Program-made: the position numbers and the translations under genes
The notes under the pieces: generated by a model
The model's database searches: none
The model's input: the letters and a program-made list of their open reading frames with translations, nothing else
Told to the model about the DNA's origin: nothing
Shown: positions 16,055 to 25,225 of the stretch, one piece after another
Layout: each line of letters begins with the position of its first letter
Numbering within the stretch: position 1 is the stretch's first letter
DNA from: Planctobacterium marinum
GTDB lineage: Bacteria; Pseudomonadota; Gammaproteobacteria; Enterobacterales; Alteromonadaceae
NCBI RefSeq assembly: GCF_020687805.1
Contig: NZ_JAJEWQ010000001.1
Location: 963,232 to 1,027,231, forward strand
Direction of reading: 5' to 3'
Length of the DNA stretch: 64,000 bases

Positions 16055-19027
16055 ATGAAACAGACCAACTTTTCAAAAAAACGCCTGTCAGCAACCATTT
16101 CCATGTTGCTGGGCGCCACAGCATTGTCTCCATTGTCAGCTCAGGAAGTTGAAGAGTCTGCAGAAGACAGTAATGTTGAAATAATTCAGGTATCCGGTAT
16201 TCGCGGCAGTATGGCCCGCTCTATGGATATCAAACGCGAATCGTCCGGTATCGTAGATGCTATTTCCGCTGAGGAAATGGGCAAATTCCCGGACACTAAC
16301 CTGGCAGAATCACTGCAACGGATAACCGGGGTGACAATCAGCCGAAGCAATAACGAGGGTAGTGAAATTACCGTTCGGGGTTTCGGCCCCAGTTTTAACC
16401 TGTTGACACTAAATGGCCGTCAGATGCCGGGCACCGGCAACTCTCGTTCCTTTGATTTGGCCAATTTATCCTCGGCAGGTGTCAGCACCTTGTCGGTCTA
16501 TAAATCCAGCCGCGTTGATGTTCCCAGTGGTGGTTTGGGCGCGACAGTTGACATCGAAACCGGTAAGCCTCTGGCTTCTCCTGGGTTAAAGTACACAGTG
16601 TCAGCGAAAGGCATTTATGATGAGTCCAATGAGCTGGGTGATGACGTTACCCCTGAAATTGCGGCCATGTACAGCAATACCTTTATGGATAATAAAATTG
16701 GTATTTCTATCACGGCCTCCTACCAGGAACGCGATTTCCAACAACAAAGTGCCAACATTCCCGGCTGGCAGGCGAATACCGGACCATTTGGCGCGGCAAC
16801 AAACAATATCGACCCTCGCCCTGAAGCTACCAGCGAAGAGCAAGATTTGTTAGATGGTGTAGCCGATGGTCGTGTGGGTAACACCTTTTTACCGCGTCAG
16901 ATATCCTATGATGTCAATGATGTACAACGCTACCGGACTAACACCCATCTGACCTTGCAATTTGCACCTCGCGACGACATGACGTTCACCGCTGATTACC
17001 TCTACAACGAGGCAGAAACATCGCTTGAAGGCTATGGATTCGGTATCTGGTTTAACTTCGGCGGCAACGTCACAAATTACGAGTTGGATGAAAATGGTAC
17101 AGCGACACGCTTTACCGAAGTGCAAAATGATTTTGCCCATTCGCGCACGGCCAGCACGATAGGTGTCGAGCAAGACTCTGTCGGCTTTAACTGGGAATGG
17201 CAAATTAATGATGACTTCCACGTTGAAATGGATTATCACGACTCCAAAGTCACCTACGATGATGGTTTAGATGAAGGCACTAACGCCAGCTCATTGCTGA
17301 TTATTGCGCCGAACAACATCGTGACCAAAACCTATGATTTCACCAACAGTGAAATACCTCACTTTGAAATGACCTGGCCAAATGGTGCCGCGGAAGCAAA
17401 TCCGAATGATATTGATCCATTGTTCGCGCAATTCTCCCGCAATATCGGCGAATCCTCTGTGGAGCAGTTCCAAATTGATGGCAAATGGTTAAACCCCAAT
17501 GACAGTTTCCTGGTTGATGTGAAAGCGGGCGCGGCCTATACAGAGCAATACTTCGGTGGTCGTACCGGGTTTGGTGGAAACCAGGGGCCGAATGGCTACA
17601 ATGGCAACCAGGCCGTATTCCCCGACAGTATGTTCACCCGGGTGGAAACCGGTGATCTGCTGGACGAATTCGCCGGTGGTGGTAGCGCACTAGGTACCAA
17701 TTATTATTACGACTGGGATCTGAGTGAGGCGCTGTCCCGATTGCAGGCATACTTTCCAAACTTCAATTCTGACCCATTCAACACGTCAGGCCAGATATCG
17801 CAGGGTGATATCAATGAAGAAACCCTGTCGGCTTATCTCGCTGCCAAGATGGAGTTTGAAATTGCAAACCGCATCCTGGATGTCAATGTCGGTATTCGTT
17901 ACGAAGAAACCGAAATACTCAGCACCAATTTGCAACGTGCCGAGGACTTCCTGGTGTGGTCAAACCCCACCGAATGGCAGTTGAGATTCCGCGAAGGAGA
18001 TGATGTCTTCGTTTCAGGTACGGGTGAATATGATGTGCTGTTGCCCTCTCTGGATCTGAGATATGAAATAATGGACGACATGTTTGTTCGTTTCTCCACA
18101 GGTAAAACCATTTCACGGGCCTCATTGGGTAATATGAGCGCCGGGCGTAGCCTGTCCCCTAACCCCAAACCTGGCAGCAGAACTGGTGGCTCAGGTAACC
18201 CCGGTCTGGAGCCGTTTGAATCCACAAACCTGGATTTGTCGTTTGAATGGTATTACGACGAGGCCAGTTATGTTTCTTTGGGTTATTTCAGAAAAGATGT
18301 TAAGAACTTTATCGTCAATGGAGCGAATGTTCTGACCTTTGACGGTTTACGCGATCCCTTTATCGGTCCGCGAGCAACGGCTGCGATTTCTCAATTGGAA
18401 GCTGAAGGTATTCAACCGACTGTCACCGCAATTTGGGAACGCATCATCGAAAATGGTGGTGGTGTAGATGACGATTGTTGTCAGACCCAGATTGTTCGCC
18501 AGCAGGATGATGATCCACTGGTAGAGTGGCTGGTCAATCAGCCGGTTAACGATCCTTCTGAAAAAACGGTTGATGGTATCGAGTTTGCGATACAACACAT
18601 GATCGCAGATACCGGCTTTGGGGTTTCATTGAATGCCACGGTTGTGGACAGTGACTCTGAATATGACAACGACCTGTTAGTGGTGCAGGAACCACTGCCA
18701 GGTGTCAGTGATTCAGCTAACTTCCAGGTATTCTATGAAGATGATCAGTGGTCAATCAAGCTAACCCATACCTGGCGTGATGATTATCTGATTGGTGTTG
18801 GCCAGGAGCAGGGTTCTGCAGATGCGCCACCTCAGTACTTCCGTGATACCAGTATTACTGATTTCAGCATCAACTATGATCACACTGAAGAGCTGACTAT
18901 CTTCCTGGAAGGCTACAACATTACCAATGAAACCGAAGAAGGTTACGGTCGCTATCGCAACCAATTCCTGTTCGGCAGACAGTACGGACCGCGTTATGCG
19001 CTGGGCGTCAGGTACACCTTTGAATAA
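16055..19027 (+). CDS. TonB-dependent outer-membrane receptor (glucan oligosaccharide uptake)
   Basis: 990 residues. A signal peptide ends near LSPLSAQE. The plug domain (about 45-190) has the IIQVSGIRGSMARSMDIKRES start, FPDTNLAESLQRITGVTISR and ITVRGFGPSFNLLTLNGRQMP. The remainder is the 22-strand barrel ending in LGVRYTFE, with the C-terminal aromatic residue needed for barrel assembly. It belongs to the large TBDR subfamily (IRGS/NLAESLQR type) that takes up plant and algal oligosaccharides in marine and freshwater proteobacteria. Position directly after the GH16 gene supports laminarin oligosaccharides as substrate. An extracellular-loop segment carries adjacent cysteines (DDDCCQTQ), echoing the vicinal Cys pairs of the neighbouring GH16 repeats. 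Confidence 0.95.
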   Translation: MKQTNFSKKRLSATISMLLGATALSPLSAQEVEESAEDSNVEIIQVSGIRGSMARSMDIKRESSGIVDAISAEEMGKFPDTNLAESLQRITGVTISRSNNEGSEITVRGFGPSFNLLTLNGRQMPGTGNSRSFDLANLSSAGVSTLSVYKSSRVDVPSGGLGATVDIETGKPLASPGLKYTVSAKGIYDESNELGDDVTPEIAAMYSNTFMDNKIGISITASYQERDFQQQSANIPGWQANTGPFGAATNNIDPRPEATSEEQDLLDGVADGRVGNTFLPRQISYDVNDVQRYRTNTHLTLQFAPRDDMTFTADYLYNEAETSLEGYGFGIWFNFGGNVTNYELDENGTATRFTEVQNDFAHSRTASTIGVEQDSVGFNWEWQINDDFHVEMDYHDSKVTYDDGLDEGTNASSLLIIAPNNIVTKTYDFTNSEIPHFEMTWPNGAAEANPNDIDPLFAQFSRNIGESSVEQFQIDGKWLNPNDSFLVDVKAGAAYTEQYFGGRTGFGGNQGPNGYNGNQAVFPDSMFTRVETGDLLDEFAGGGSALGTNYYYDWDLSEALSRLQAYFPNFNSDPFNTSGQISQGDINEETLSAYLAAKMEFEIANRILDVNVGIRYEETEILSTNLQRAEDFLVWSNPTEWQLRFREGDDVFVSGTGEYDVLLPSLDLRYEIMDDMFVRFSTGKTISRASLGNMSAGRSLSPNPKPGSRTGGSGNPGLEPFESTNLDLSFEWYYDEASYVSLGYFRKDVKNFIVNGANVLTFDGLRDPFIGPRATAAISQLEAEGIQPTVTAIWERIIENGGGVDDDCCQTQIVRQQDDDPLVEWLVNQPVNDPSEKTVDGIEFAIQHMIADTGFGVSLNATVVDSDSEYDNDLLVVQEPLPGVSDSANFQVFYEDDQWSIKLTHTWRDDYLIGVGQEQGSADAPPQYFRDTSITDFSINYDHTEELTIFLEGYNITNETEEGYGRYRNQFLFGRQYGPRYALGVRYTFE

Positions 19028-19046
19028 CAACAAAGGCAATTAAATC

Positions 19047-19072
19047 AAAGCCGCCTTGTGCGGCTTTTTTTT
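19047..19072 (+). terminator. Rho-independent terminator after the TBDR gene
   Basis: AAGCCGC / GCGGCTT stem, five-base CTTGT loop and an eight-T run, 20 bp after the TBDR stop. It separates the receptor from the halogenase-SapC-cupin genes, so these need read-through or their own promoter. Confidence 0.9.
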
Positions 19073-19111
19073 AATGTTGTACACTTTAAAAAAGTGAATT
19101 TGGAGTCCGAT

Positions 19112-20668
19112 TTGGATAAAGAGATCAGAAAAGTGGTTATTGTCGGTGGAGGTTCCGCTGGCTGGCTTACCTGCGCAGTACTGGCAGCGGAACACTGTGC
19201 CAATTCAGAAAATGGCTTACAGATAACCCTGATTGAATCACCGGATGTAAAAACCATTGGTGTCGGTGAAGGTACCTGGCCCACCATGCGGGGTACGTTG
19301 CGCAAAGCCGGTATTCGCGAAACCGACTTTTTCAGAGAATGCGATGCCTCATTCAAACAAGGGGCCAAATTTGCCCAATGGGTTACCGGTGCAAAGGACG
19401 ATGCTTATTACCATCCGTTGGTTTTGCCGCAGGGTTATAGCGATATAAACCTGGTACCCTTCTGGACGGAGCACGCTGATAAAGTCTCTTTTGCTGATGC
19501 AGTTTGTTTTCAAAGCCACCTTTGCGAACAGGGGCTGGCTCCAAAACAAAACACCACACCAGAATATGCACATGTTGCGAATTACGCCTATCACCTGGAT
19601 GCCGGTAAGTTTTCCACTTTTTTGCAGAAACATTGCACCGAAAAACTGGGTGCCGTGCATATTTTAGATCACGTAGAAGGCGTCAACAGCCATGACAACG
19701 GCGACATCGCTTCACTGCAAACACGACAACACGGGGCATTGCAGGGCGACCTGTTTATTGATTGCACCGGTTTTAATGCCCTGCTGTTAGGTAAACATTT
19801 TGGGATCCCCTTCAAAAGCTGTAAAGAGGTGTTGTTTAATGATACCGCCCTTGCGGTACAGGTTCCCTACCCTGATGAGCAAAGTGCGATAGCCAGTCAC
19901 ACCATTTCAACAGCCCAATCGGCTGGCTGGATCTGGGATATCGGATTACCCACCCGACGAGGCGTTGGCCATGTTTATTCCAGCGCCCATCAATCGCAGG
20001 ACGGCGCGGAGCAGGAGCTGCGCAACTACCTCAGCGCAAGTATCGGCAAAAAGGCCAATGATTTAACCCTCAGGAAGATTGATATTCAGCCAGGTCACAG
20101 AGAAGTGTTTTGGCATAAAAACTGTGTTGCAGTAGGTCTGTCAGCCGGATTTTTAGAACCTTTGGAAGCCTCTGCATTAGTGTTGGTAGAGCTTTCAGCG
20201 GCAATGATAAGTGAGCAAATGCCCGCAACCCGGACCGTCATGGACATAGTCGCCAGGCGCTTTAATGATAAATTCCGCTATCGCTGGGATCGCATTATTG
20301 ACTTCTTAAAACTGCATTATGTGCTCACCAAACGCACAGATAGTGATTACTGGCTCGACAATTGCCGCGCAGAAACCATTCCACAGGAACTGCAATCCCT
20401 GTTACAACTTTGGCGTTATCAGTCTCCCTGGCATCAGGATTTTACTCAGATAGACGAGGTATTCCCGTCTGCCAGTTATCAGTATGTGCTGTATGGCATG
20501 GGTTTCCATACCCAGCCCGGTGCTACGCAAAGACGCTCCGCCAATGAACGGTTAGCGCAACAGCACTTTGCCAAAAATCAGGAAATGACCCGAAAATTGC
20601 TCAGTGGATTACCCACTAATAGAGAATTGATCAATAAAATAATAAACTACGGGCTGCAAACCATTTAA
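19112..20668 (+). CDS. Flavin-dependent tryptophan-halogenase family protein
   Basis: 518 residues from a TTG start with GGAG six bases upstream. The frame extends to an ATG at 19058, but that lies inside the preceding terminator. The FAD motif is GGGSAGW (12-18). The lysine expected to bind the hypohalite is present as Lys82 in CDASFKQGAKF. A WxWxIP-like motif appears as WIWDIGLP, and the family's FLEPLEASAL follows. No dedicated flavin reductase is adjacent. These genes recur next to TBDRs in marine and freshwater proteobacteria, often with SapC and cupin_8 genes, as here. The true substrate is unknown and may not be free tryptophan. Confidence 0.88.
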   Translation: MDKEIRKVVIVGGGSAGWLTCAVLAAEHCANSENGLQITLIESPDVKTIGVGEGTWPTMRGTLRKAGIRETDFFRECDASFKQGAKFAQWVTGAKDDAYYHPLVLPQGYSDINLVPFWTEHADKVSFADAVCFQSHLCEQGLAPKQNTTPEYAHVANYAYHLDAGKFSTFLQKHCTEKLGAVHILDHVEGVNSHDNGDIASLQTRQHGALQGDLFIDCTGFNALLLGKHFGIPFKSCKEVLFNDTALAVQVPYPDEQSAIASHTISTAQSAGWIWDIGLPTRRGVGHVYSSAHQSQDGAEQELRNYLSASIGKKANDLTLRKIDIQPGHREVFWHKNCVAVGLSAGFLEPLEASALVLVELSAAMISEQMPATRTVMDIVARRFNDKFRYRWDRIIDFLKLHYVLTKRTDSDYWLDNCRAETIPQELQSLLQLWRYQSPWHQDFTQIDEVFPSASYQYVLYGMGFHTQPGATQRRSANERLAQQHFAKNQEMTRKLLSGLPTNRELINKIINYGLQTI

Positions 20669-20722
20669 GCGTGGTTTTTGCAAACCACGACGAAGAATAA
20701 TTTACCAAATTAGGGAGCCATG

Positions 20723-21454
20723 ATGGCCAACCACCAATTATTAGACAATATTACCCACAAAGACATCAAAGTTATTACCGCACAACACCCTCAATATGGC
20801 GATAACCACAGTTACGCCAGAATTGTTCCCTCGGAGTTAAAAGCGGCACAAGCTGATTACCCATTATTTTTCAGAAAGAACAATGAAACCGGGCAATTCG
20901 AAATCATTGCCATGTTCGGTATGGCGGAACAAGAAAACCTGTTTTTGGATGACAATGGCTGGCACGCCCACTACCTTCCCCTTTCGGTGCAACGTCGTCC
21001 ATTTTTGATTGGCTTCCAAAGTTCTAATGATCCCGCCACCCCTGAAGATAAAGCCGTAGTACACATTGATATGGACAGCCCCCGCATCAGCCAGACTGAA
21101 GGCGAGCCGCTGTTTTTGGAGCAAGGCGGACAAAGTCCCTATCTGCAACACATCAGCGCCGTGCTCAATGCTCTGCAACAGGGCTGGATGCACACTCAGG
21201 CGTTTGTCGAAACCTTGCAGTCACTGGAACTTATGGAGTCGGTCAACCTGAAAGCGAAACTGGACAACGGTGAAAATGTTGAGCTTGCTGGCTTATACAC
21301 CATTCATGAGGATAAACTGCGGGAACTCAGCGGCGAACAGGTGGCCAGCCTGCACAAAAATGGCATGCTGGAGCTGATTTATATGATGGATGCCTCACTG
21401 CAAAATATCGCAAGATTGATAGCGCTTAAAAATAAAAGACTGGCCGCAAAATAG
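20723..21454 (+). CDS. SapC-family protein
   Basis: 243 residues; two ATGs are adjacent (20720, 20723) and the second is better spaced from GGGAG. The opening (about residues 20-60: YGDNHSYARIVPSELKAAQADYPLFFRK) and LPLSVQRRPFLIGFQ are typical of the SapC family, named after a Campylobacter S-layer secretion gene but of unproven function elsewhere. There is no signal peptide or membrane segment, so it is probably cytoplasmic. It sits 54 bp after the halogenase. The next gene starts within its stop codon (TAGTG), so the two are translationally coupled. Association with a TBDR, a halogenase and a cupin_8 protein is a recurrent neighbourhood. Confidence 0.88.
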   Translation: MANHQLLDNITHKDIKVITAQHPQYGDNHSYARIVPSELKAAQADYPLFFRKNNETGQFEIIAMFGMAEQENLFLDDNGWHAHYLPLSVQRRPFLIGFQSSNDPATPEDKAVVHIDMDSPRISQTEGEPLFLEQGGQSPYLQHISAVLNALQQGWMHTQAFVETLQSLELMESVNLKAKLDNGENVELAGLYTIHEDKLRELSGEQVASLHKNGMLELIYMMDASLQNIARLIALKNKRLAAK

Positions 21455-22446
21455 TGCAAAGCATGGCCGAAATTGCGGTTGCTTGTGAGCAGACCTTGCC
21501 AGAGGGTCTGCTGGAAAACGCCGCCCCCGTGATTTTGCGGGGCTATGTGAGCGAATGGCCAGTAGTGCAACAATGCCATAACAAGCCAGACGCTGTTATG
21601 GCGTATTTAGCGGGTTTTTACAATCACAAGCCCGTGCATGTAATGCGCACAGACGCCAGCAATAACGGCCGTTTGTTTTACAACGAAACGCTGACCGGAT
21701 TTAATTTTAGTCGCAGCAAAGACTCGTTAGATCAGGTTTTTAACGAATTAAAACAAAGCGAACAATCCGAGCGGGATACCCTCTATGTTGGTTCGACTGC
21801 GATAGATCACATTCTGCCGGGCTTTCGTCAGGACAACGACTTACCCGCCTTGCACAGCAAAGCCTTAGTCAGTATCTGGCTGGGTAATCAAAGCCGTATC
21901 GCGGCTCACTACGATGCCCCGGATAATATCGCTTGCGTCGTGGCGGGAAGACGCCGGTTTACTTTGTTTCCTCCGGAGCAAATTAAAAATCTGTACATTG
22001 GACCGCTGGATTTTACCCCTGCCGGCCAGCCAGCCAGCCTGGTGGATTTTCACAATCCGGACTTAAAACGCTTTCCCTTATTTGAAGAGGCACTGCAGCA
22101 CGCTGTAGTCGCCGATTTGGGGCCTGGTGACGCAATATACATCCCCAGCATGTGGTGGCACCACGTCGAAGGACTCGCAGACTTTAACGTGCTTATCAAT
22201 TACTGGTGGCGACAGGTAGACAATTTCATTGGTGCCCCTGCAGATGCGCTAATGCATGCAATTCTCAGTATCCGGGAACTGCCGCCACAGCAAAGAGCAT
22301 ACTGGCGGGAGGTGTTTGAGCACTATGTGTTCTCACCTGAAGAACAAGCACACATTCCACCGGCTAACAGGGGGATCCTGAATCCACTGGATAATAATAC
22401 TGCCCGTTATTTGCGTGGACTGCTATTGAACAAGCTCAACCGCTAA
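21454..22446 (+). CDS. Cupin_8/JmjC-like Fe(II)/2-oxoglutarate oxygenase family protein
   Basis: 330 residues from a GTG overlapping the SapC stop; an ATG nine bases later is an alternative. The N-terminus ENAAPVILRGYVSEWPVVQQ is the characteristic opening of cupin_8 (JmjC-like) proteins. The metal site is visible as HYDAPDN (HxD), and the distal histidine is in YIPSMWWHHVEGL. The double-stranded beta-helix core spans about 130-260. Members hydroxylate protein side chains or small molecules. With the halogenase and SapC gene it forms a TBDR-linked module of unknown substrate. All metal ligands appear intact, so catalysis is likely. Confidence 0.87.
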   Translation: MQSMAEIAVACEQTLPEGLLENAAPVILRGYVSEWPVVQQCHNKPDAVMAYLAGFYNHKPVHVMRTDASNNGRLFYNETLTGFNFSRSKDSLDQVFNELKQSEQSERDTLYVGSTAIDHILPGFRQDNDLPALHSKALVSIWLGNQSRIAAHYDAPDNIACVVAGRRRFTLFPPEQIKNLYIGPLDFTPAGQPASLVDFHNPDLKRFPLFEEALQHAVVADLGPGDAIYIPSMWWHHVEGLADFNVLINYWWRQVDNFIGAPADALMHAILSIRELPPQQRAYWREVFEHYVFSPEEQAHIPPANRGILNPLDNNTARYLRGLLLNKLNR

Positions 22447-22461
22447 TTCCCTCCAGTGAAG

Positions 22462-22485
22462 ACTACCCAGCTTTTCGGTAGTTTA
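22462..22485 (+). terminator. Weak terminator-like hairpin after the cupin gene
   Basis: Six-bp stem ACTACC / GGTAGT followed by TTTATCT, 16 bp after the stop. The stem is short. Confidence 0.4.
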
Positions 22486-22630
22486 TCTATACAAAACAAC
22501 GATTTAATCCTGTTTTATGGTCAATCTCTTACAAGGGTTCGGGAAATTAGCTAATAGCTCAGCAATGCGGATTGCCGGACAATTGCCTCAGAGTTCATTG
22601 CGTAACAGCAAAATGCGCAATGTAAAACGG

Positions 22631-22666
22631 TGAAGCGAAAAAAGCAGTGCAGTTTTTTTCACTTCA
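22631..22666. other. Inverted repeat in the 22447-22735 gap
   Basis: TGAAGCGAAAAAA faces TTTTTTTCACTTCA with one mismatch and a loop of about 9 bases. It could be a bidirectional terminator or a 5'-UTR hairpin of the next gene. Nothing else is evident in this gap beyond a 7-bp CATTGCG/CGCAATG dyad. Confidence 0.45.
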
Positions 22667-22735
22667 GCCGATACAAGCGGAATCCAGGGGAAAAACTATC
22701 GGTACTCACTTAGGGTATTGATTATAAACATAATA

Positions 22736-23632
22736 ATGAATAACACTAAAAAACAACAAACCACAGAAAGGATCATTACTTATCTGTTTCAGATGACAGT
22801 ATGCTGTGGTGTATTTTTGTTGTTGATGGTGCTCAGCCACAGTGTTATTGCTCAACCTGCCATCGTTACTACGGATAGCAATGTTGACCAGGCCAGACAA
22901 GACATTGTAATCGCTGTTTTTGATGATCATGAAAAACAAATTAAGTCATCCAGGCCTTATGGGCTTTCCTGGCGATTAATCGAAATGGCCGCTGAAGCCG
23001 AAAAAGTAAATCTACTTCCTATCGCGACCACTTGGCAATCCGCCATGAACCGACTCAAGGATGAACGCCTGGATCTGGTGTTTGGCGCATTTAAAACTGA
23101 GCAGCGCAGCCAGTGGGCCAGTTTTAGTTTGCCACTGGCGACCGATTATTCAGCCTTGTTTACCACCGTAGAAAACCCCGTGCGGGAATATTCAGACATT
23201 AACCTTGAGTACGATACCGTAGGCGTCATCTCCAATTCGGTCCAGGAAGATCTGGCTCATGAGTTTGGCTTTGAACACATCTATTCGGCGCGGGAAAGAC
23301 AACACCTCGTCAGGCTGCTGCAGTCGGGCCGGATCAACTATATATTGCAAAGCCACGGTGTCACCGTCCACTATTGTGAATACAAGGCGCCATGCCTGCA
23401 ACAGGTTGGTGATCCTCTTTCAGTTAACTACAGCCGGGTTATGGCAAAACAAGGAACCCACGCTGCCGGCACTTTAGAGCGTATTAATCAGGGACTGGCG
23501 AAGCTTTATCTGTCCCAGGATGTGCAATTTCTGTTTGCTGAATACGGCTATTCCGATGATTACTACCAGCAGTGGAAACTAAAACTCGAGCATGAGCTGC
23601 CAAACAAACCAACATTGTATACCGTCCAGTAA
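22736..23632 (+). CDS. Periplasmic substrate-binding protein, SBP_bac_3 type, orphan
   Basis: About 298 residues from the ATG at 22736; a TTG at 22718 is an alternative and neither has a strong Shine-Dalgarno. A hydrophobic segment near 20-40 (VCCGVFLLLMVLSHSVIAQ) is a signal peptide. The mature protein resembles family-3 solute-binding proteins (SWRLIEMAAEAEKVNLLPIATTWQSAMNRLKDERLDLVFGAFKTEQR). No ABC permease or ATPase is nearby, so it may be an orphan receptor or a sensor-like binding protein, as is common for this family in Alteromonadales. The ligand is unknown. The C-terminus has the usual NQGLAKLY and YGYSDDYYQQW helix. Confidence 0.8.
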   Translation: MNNTKKQQTTERIITYLFQMTVCCGVFLLLMVLSHSVIAQPAIVTTDSNVDQARQDIVIAVFDDHEKQIKSSRPYGLSWRLIEMAAEAEKVNLLPIATTWQSAMNRLKDERLDLVFGAFKTEQRSQWASFSLPLATDYSALFTTVENPVREYSDINLEYDTVGVISNSVQEDLAHEFGFEHIYSARERQHLVRLLQSGRINYILQSHGVTVHYCEYKAPCLQQVGDPLSVNYSRVMAKQGTHAAGTLERINQGLAKLYLSQDVQFLFAEYGYSDDYYQQWKLKLEHELPNKPTLYTVQ

Positions 23633-23814
23633 GTCACTCCTGAATACCCTGTAAGACAGCTCCAGCAGCTGACAGCGCCTGCCGCAAGGCGGTGTAGTCC
23701 CCTTTCGGTCCCGGATAAGTTTGAAAATCAAAAGCAAGTCATGACGGTTGTCATATGGATAAATTTTAAGCTAAGCTGTTCTTGATAGTATAAAAAACCA
23801 CCGGAACTAACAAT

Positions 23815-24507
23815 ATGCCGCTACGCCGTTATCTGTTTATAGTGACGTTAATAATGTGCTCAACGGGTACATTAGCCGAAGACAAAATGCGCCTGGCTGC
23901 GCCGTTTTTCCCACCTTATACTTACTTTGATATTGACGGGAAACTGGACGGACTCTGGATCAAGCAACTCAAGCCGGTATTGCAGATTGCAGAGATTGAA
24001 TTCAAAGCCATCAATACCCCAATGGCCAGATTCTACTCCTCTATCGCCACCGGAAAAGTGCAGTTGAGCGCGTTACCCAAAGGCGTACCCGGTATGGACA
24101 ACGTGATATATAGTGACTTGCCGTTTGCGCGATTTGATTTGCGTGTGTTCTGGTTAGACGATCGACCGGATATTTCAGGGATTTCACAACTGGCCAATCA
24201 AAAAGTTATTCTGACTCGTGGATATAATTATGGGGGTTTTCTCGAAGAAGCGCTGACCACAGAGCAACAACAACATTTTGTGGTAGCAAACACTAAACCT
24301 GAAGCGATTGAACTTCTTCTCAAAGGCGAAGCTGATTATGTATTGGGCTACTGGGCGCTGATGGATTATCTGCAAAAGAATATGCCGGATGTGCAACTCA
24401 ACAATAAAAAGATTTCAGAAATCCCGATTTACTTTGTTATCCACAACAGCGTCACTGATGCCAGGGGCATTATGGCTCGCTTCAATGCTGCCCTGGCAAA
24501 CAAATAA
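23815..24507 (+). CDS. Periplasmic substrate-binding protein, SBP_bac_3 type, second copy
   Basis: 230 residues with a clear signal peptide (LFIVTLIMCSTGTLAED). The fold is that of a family-3 binding protein: RLAAPFFPPYTYFDIDGKLDGLWIKQLK, then the second lobe starting near LANQKVILTRGYNYGG. It is tandem to the preceding binding protein but clearly diverged from it, and also lacks transporter partners. It ends in a bidirectional terminator shared with the convergent oxygenase gene. The ligand is unknown. Confidence 0.8.
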   Translation: MPLRRYLFIVTLIMCSTGTLAEDKMRLAAPFFPPYTYFDIDGKLDGLWIKQLKPVLQIAEIEFKAINTPMARFYSSIATGKVQLSALPKGVPGMDNVIYSDLPFARFDLRVFWLDDRPDISGISQLANQKVILTRGYNYGGFLEEALTTEQQQHFVVANTKPEAIELLLKGEADYVLGYWALMDYLQKNMPDVQLNNKKISEIPIYFVIHNSVTDARGIMARFNAALANK

Positions 24508-24534
24508 AAACCAGGGTAATTTTGCCCTGGTTTT
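24506..24534. terminator. Bidirectional terminator, CCAGGG family
   Basis: AAAACCAGGG and CCCTGGTTTT with an 8-base loop between two convergent genes. It works in both directions because A/T tracts flank both sides. It shares its stem with hairpins at 28915, 33145 and 56630-56685. Confidence 0.85.
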
Positions 24535-24556
24535 CAGTTTATTATTGTGCAATGGC

Positions 24557-25225
24557 CTAACGCGGCGGATCCACCCGTTCGTGATGTGAGCCGTTGACTC
24601 TGAACCATCCGGCAATAGATATTCGCTCGCGATTAGCCGGTAAAACTTCATGGGGAAATTCCTCACTGAGAAACACTGCAACCGTGCCAAAGGTTGGTAG
24701 CACTCTGCTCCCCTCCATGTCATGGTCATCTTTATATAACACCAGTTCACCGCCATCCTGATGGGCCCACTGGTGATTCAGGTAAGCCACCACCGATAAC
24801 ACCCGGTTAGATTCGCCTGCAAAGGCGTCCCGATGACGTTTATAAAAGTCCTGTTTGCCGTAAATGGCAAAGTGGCTTTCAAATGAAAATAACCCCAAAA
24901 ACAATCGGCGATTTAAATAGGTCTGCAAGGCAGATGTCCATTGCAACCATTGCTGGCCTGCTGCTGAGTCACCGTTTATCCAGCATATTTCATCCCGGCG
25001 CACAAATTCATTCAAATTGTGCTCGTTGGCCCTGCCAATCCCGGCAGCTTCAAACTCTGCATGATGCATATGCACCACTTGCTGATACAGGCTTTCTGTC
25101 AGCGCTGCAGGTAACGCGCAGGGATTGATACTGAAGCCTTTTTCCTGAATGTCCTGTGCGATCTGCTCGAACAAGAGTGCGTCATCTTCAGCATCAAAAT
25201 GTCGTAATTCGGCAATCGCACTCAT
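24557..25225 (-). CDS. 2OG-Fe(II) oxygenase (PKHD/prolyl-hydroxylase-like)
   Basis: 222 residues. The metal triad is visible: RHRDAF gives HxD and FPHEV the distal histidine, while the arginine in NRERISIAGWF probably binds 2-oxoglutarate. The sequence LSVVAYLNHQWAHQDGGELVLY is typical of the prolyl-4-hydroxylase-like superfamily. There is no signal peptide. Its ATG overlaps the upstream gene's stop as ATGA, so it is the last gene of the operon with the FGase/MATCAP-like fusion and the ATP-grasp enzyme. The substrate is unknown and could be a peptide made or trimmed by those partners. Confidence 0.87.
   Translation of the reverse strand: MSAIAELRHFDAEDDALLFEQIAQDIQEKGFSINPCALPAALTESLYQQVVHMHHAEFEAAGIGRANEHNLNEFVRRDEICWINGDSAAGQQWLQWTSALQTYLNRRLFLGLFSFESHFAIYGKQDFYKRHRDAFAGESNRVLSVVAYLNHQWAHQDGGELVLYKDDHDMEGSRVLPTFGTVAVFLSEEFPHEVLPANRERISIAGWFRVNGSHHERVDPPR

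Noticed and set aside
19058-19111. ATG start for the halogenase at 19058
   Set aside because: It lies within the terminator hairpin of the TBDR gene; the TTG at 19112 has a well-spaced GGAG.
20723-21454. True S-layer secretion component
   Set aside because: The SapC name comes from Campylobacter; no S-layer or type I secretion partners are adjacent and the protein has no export signal.
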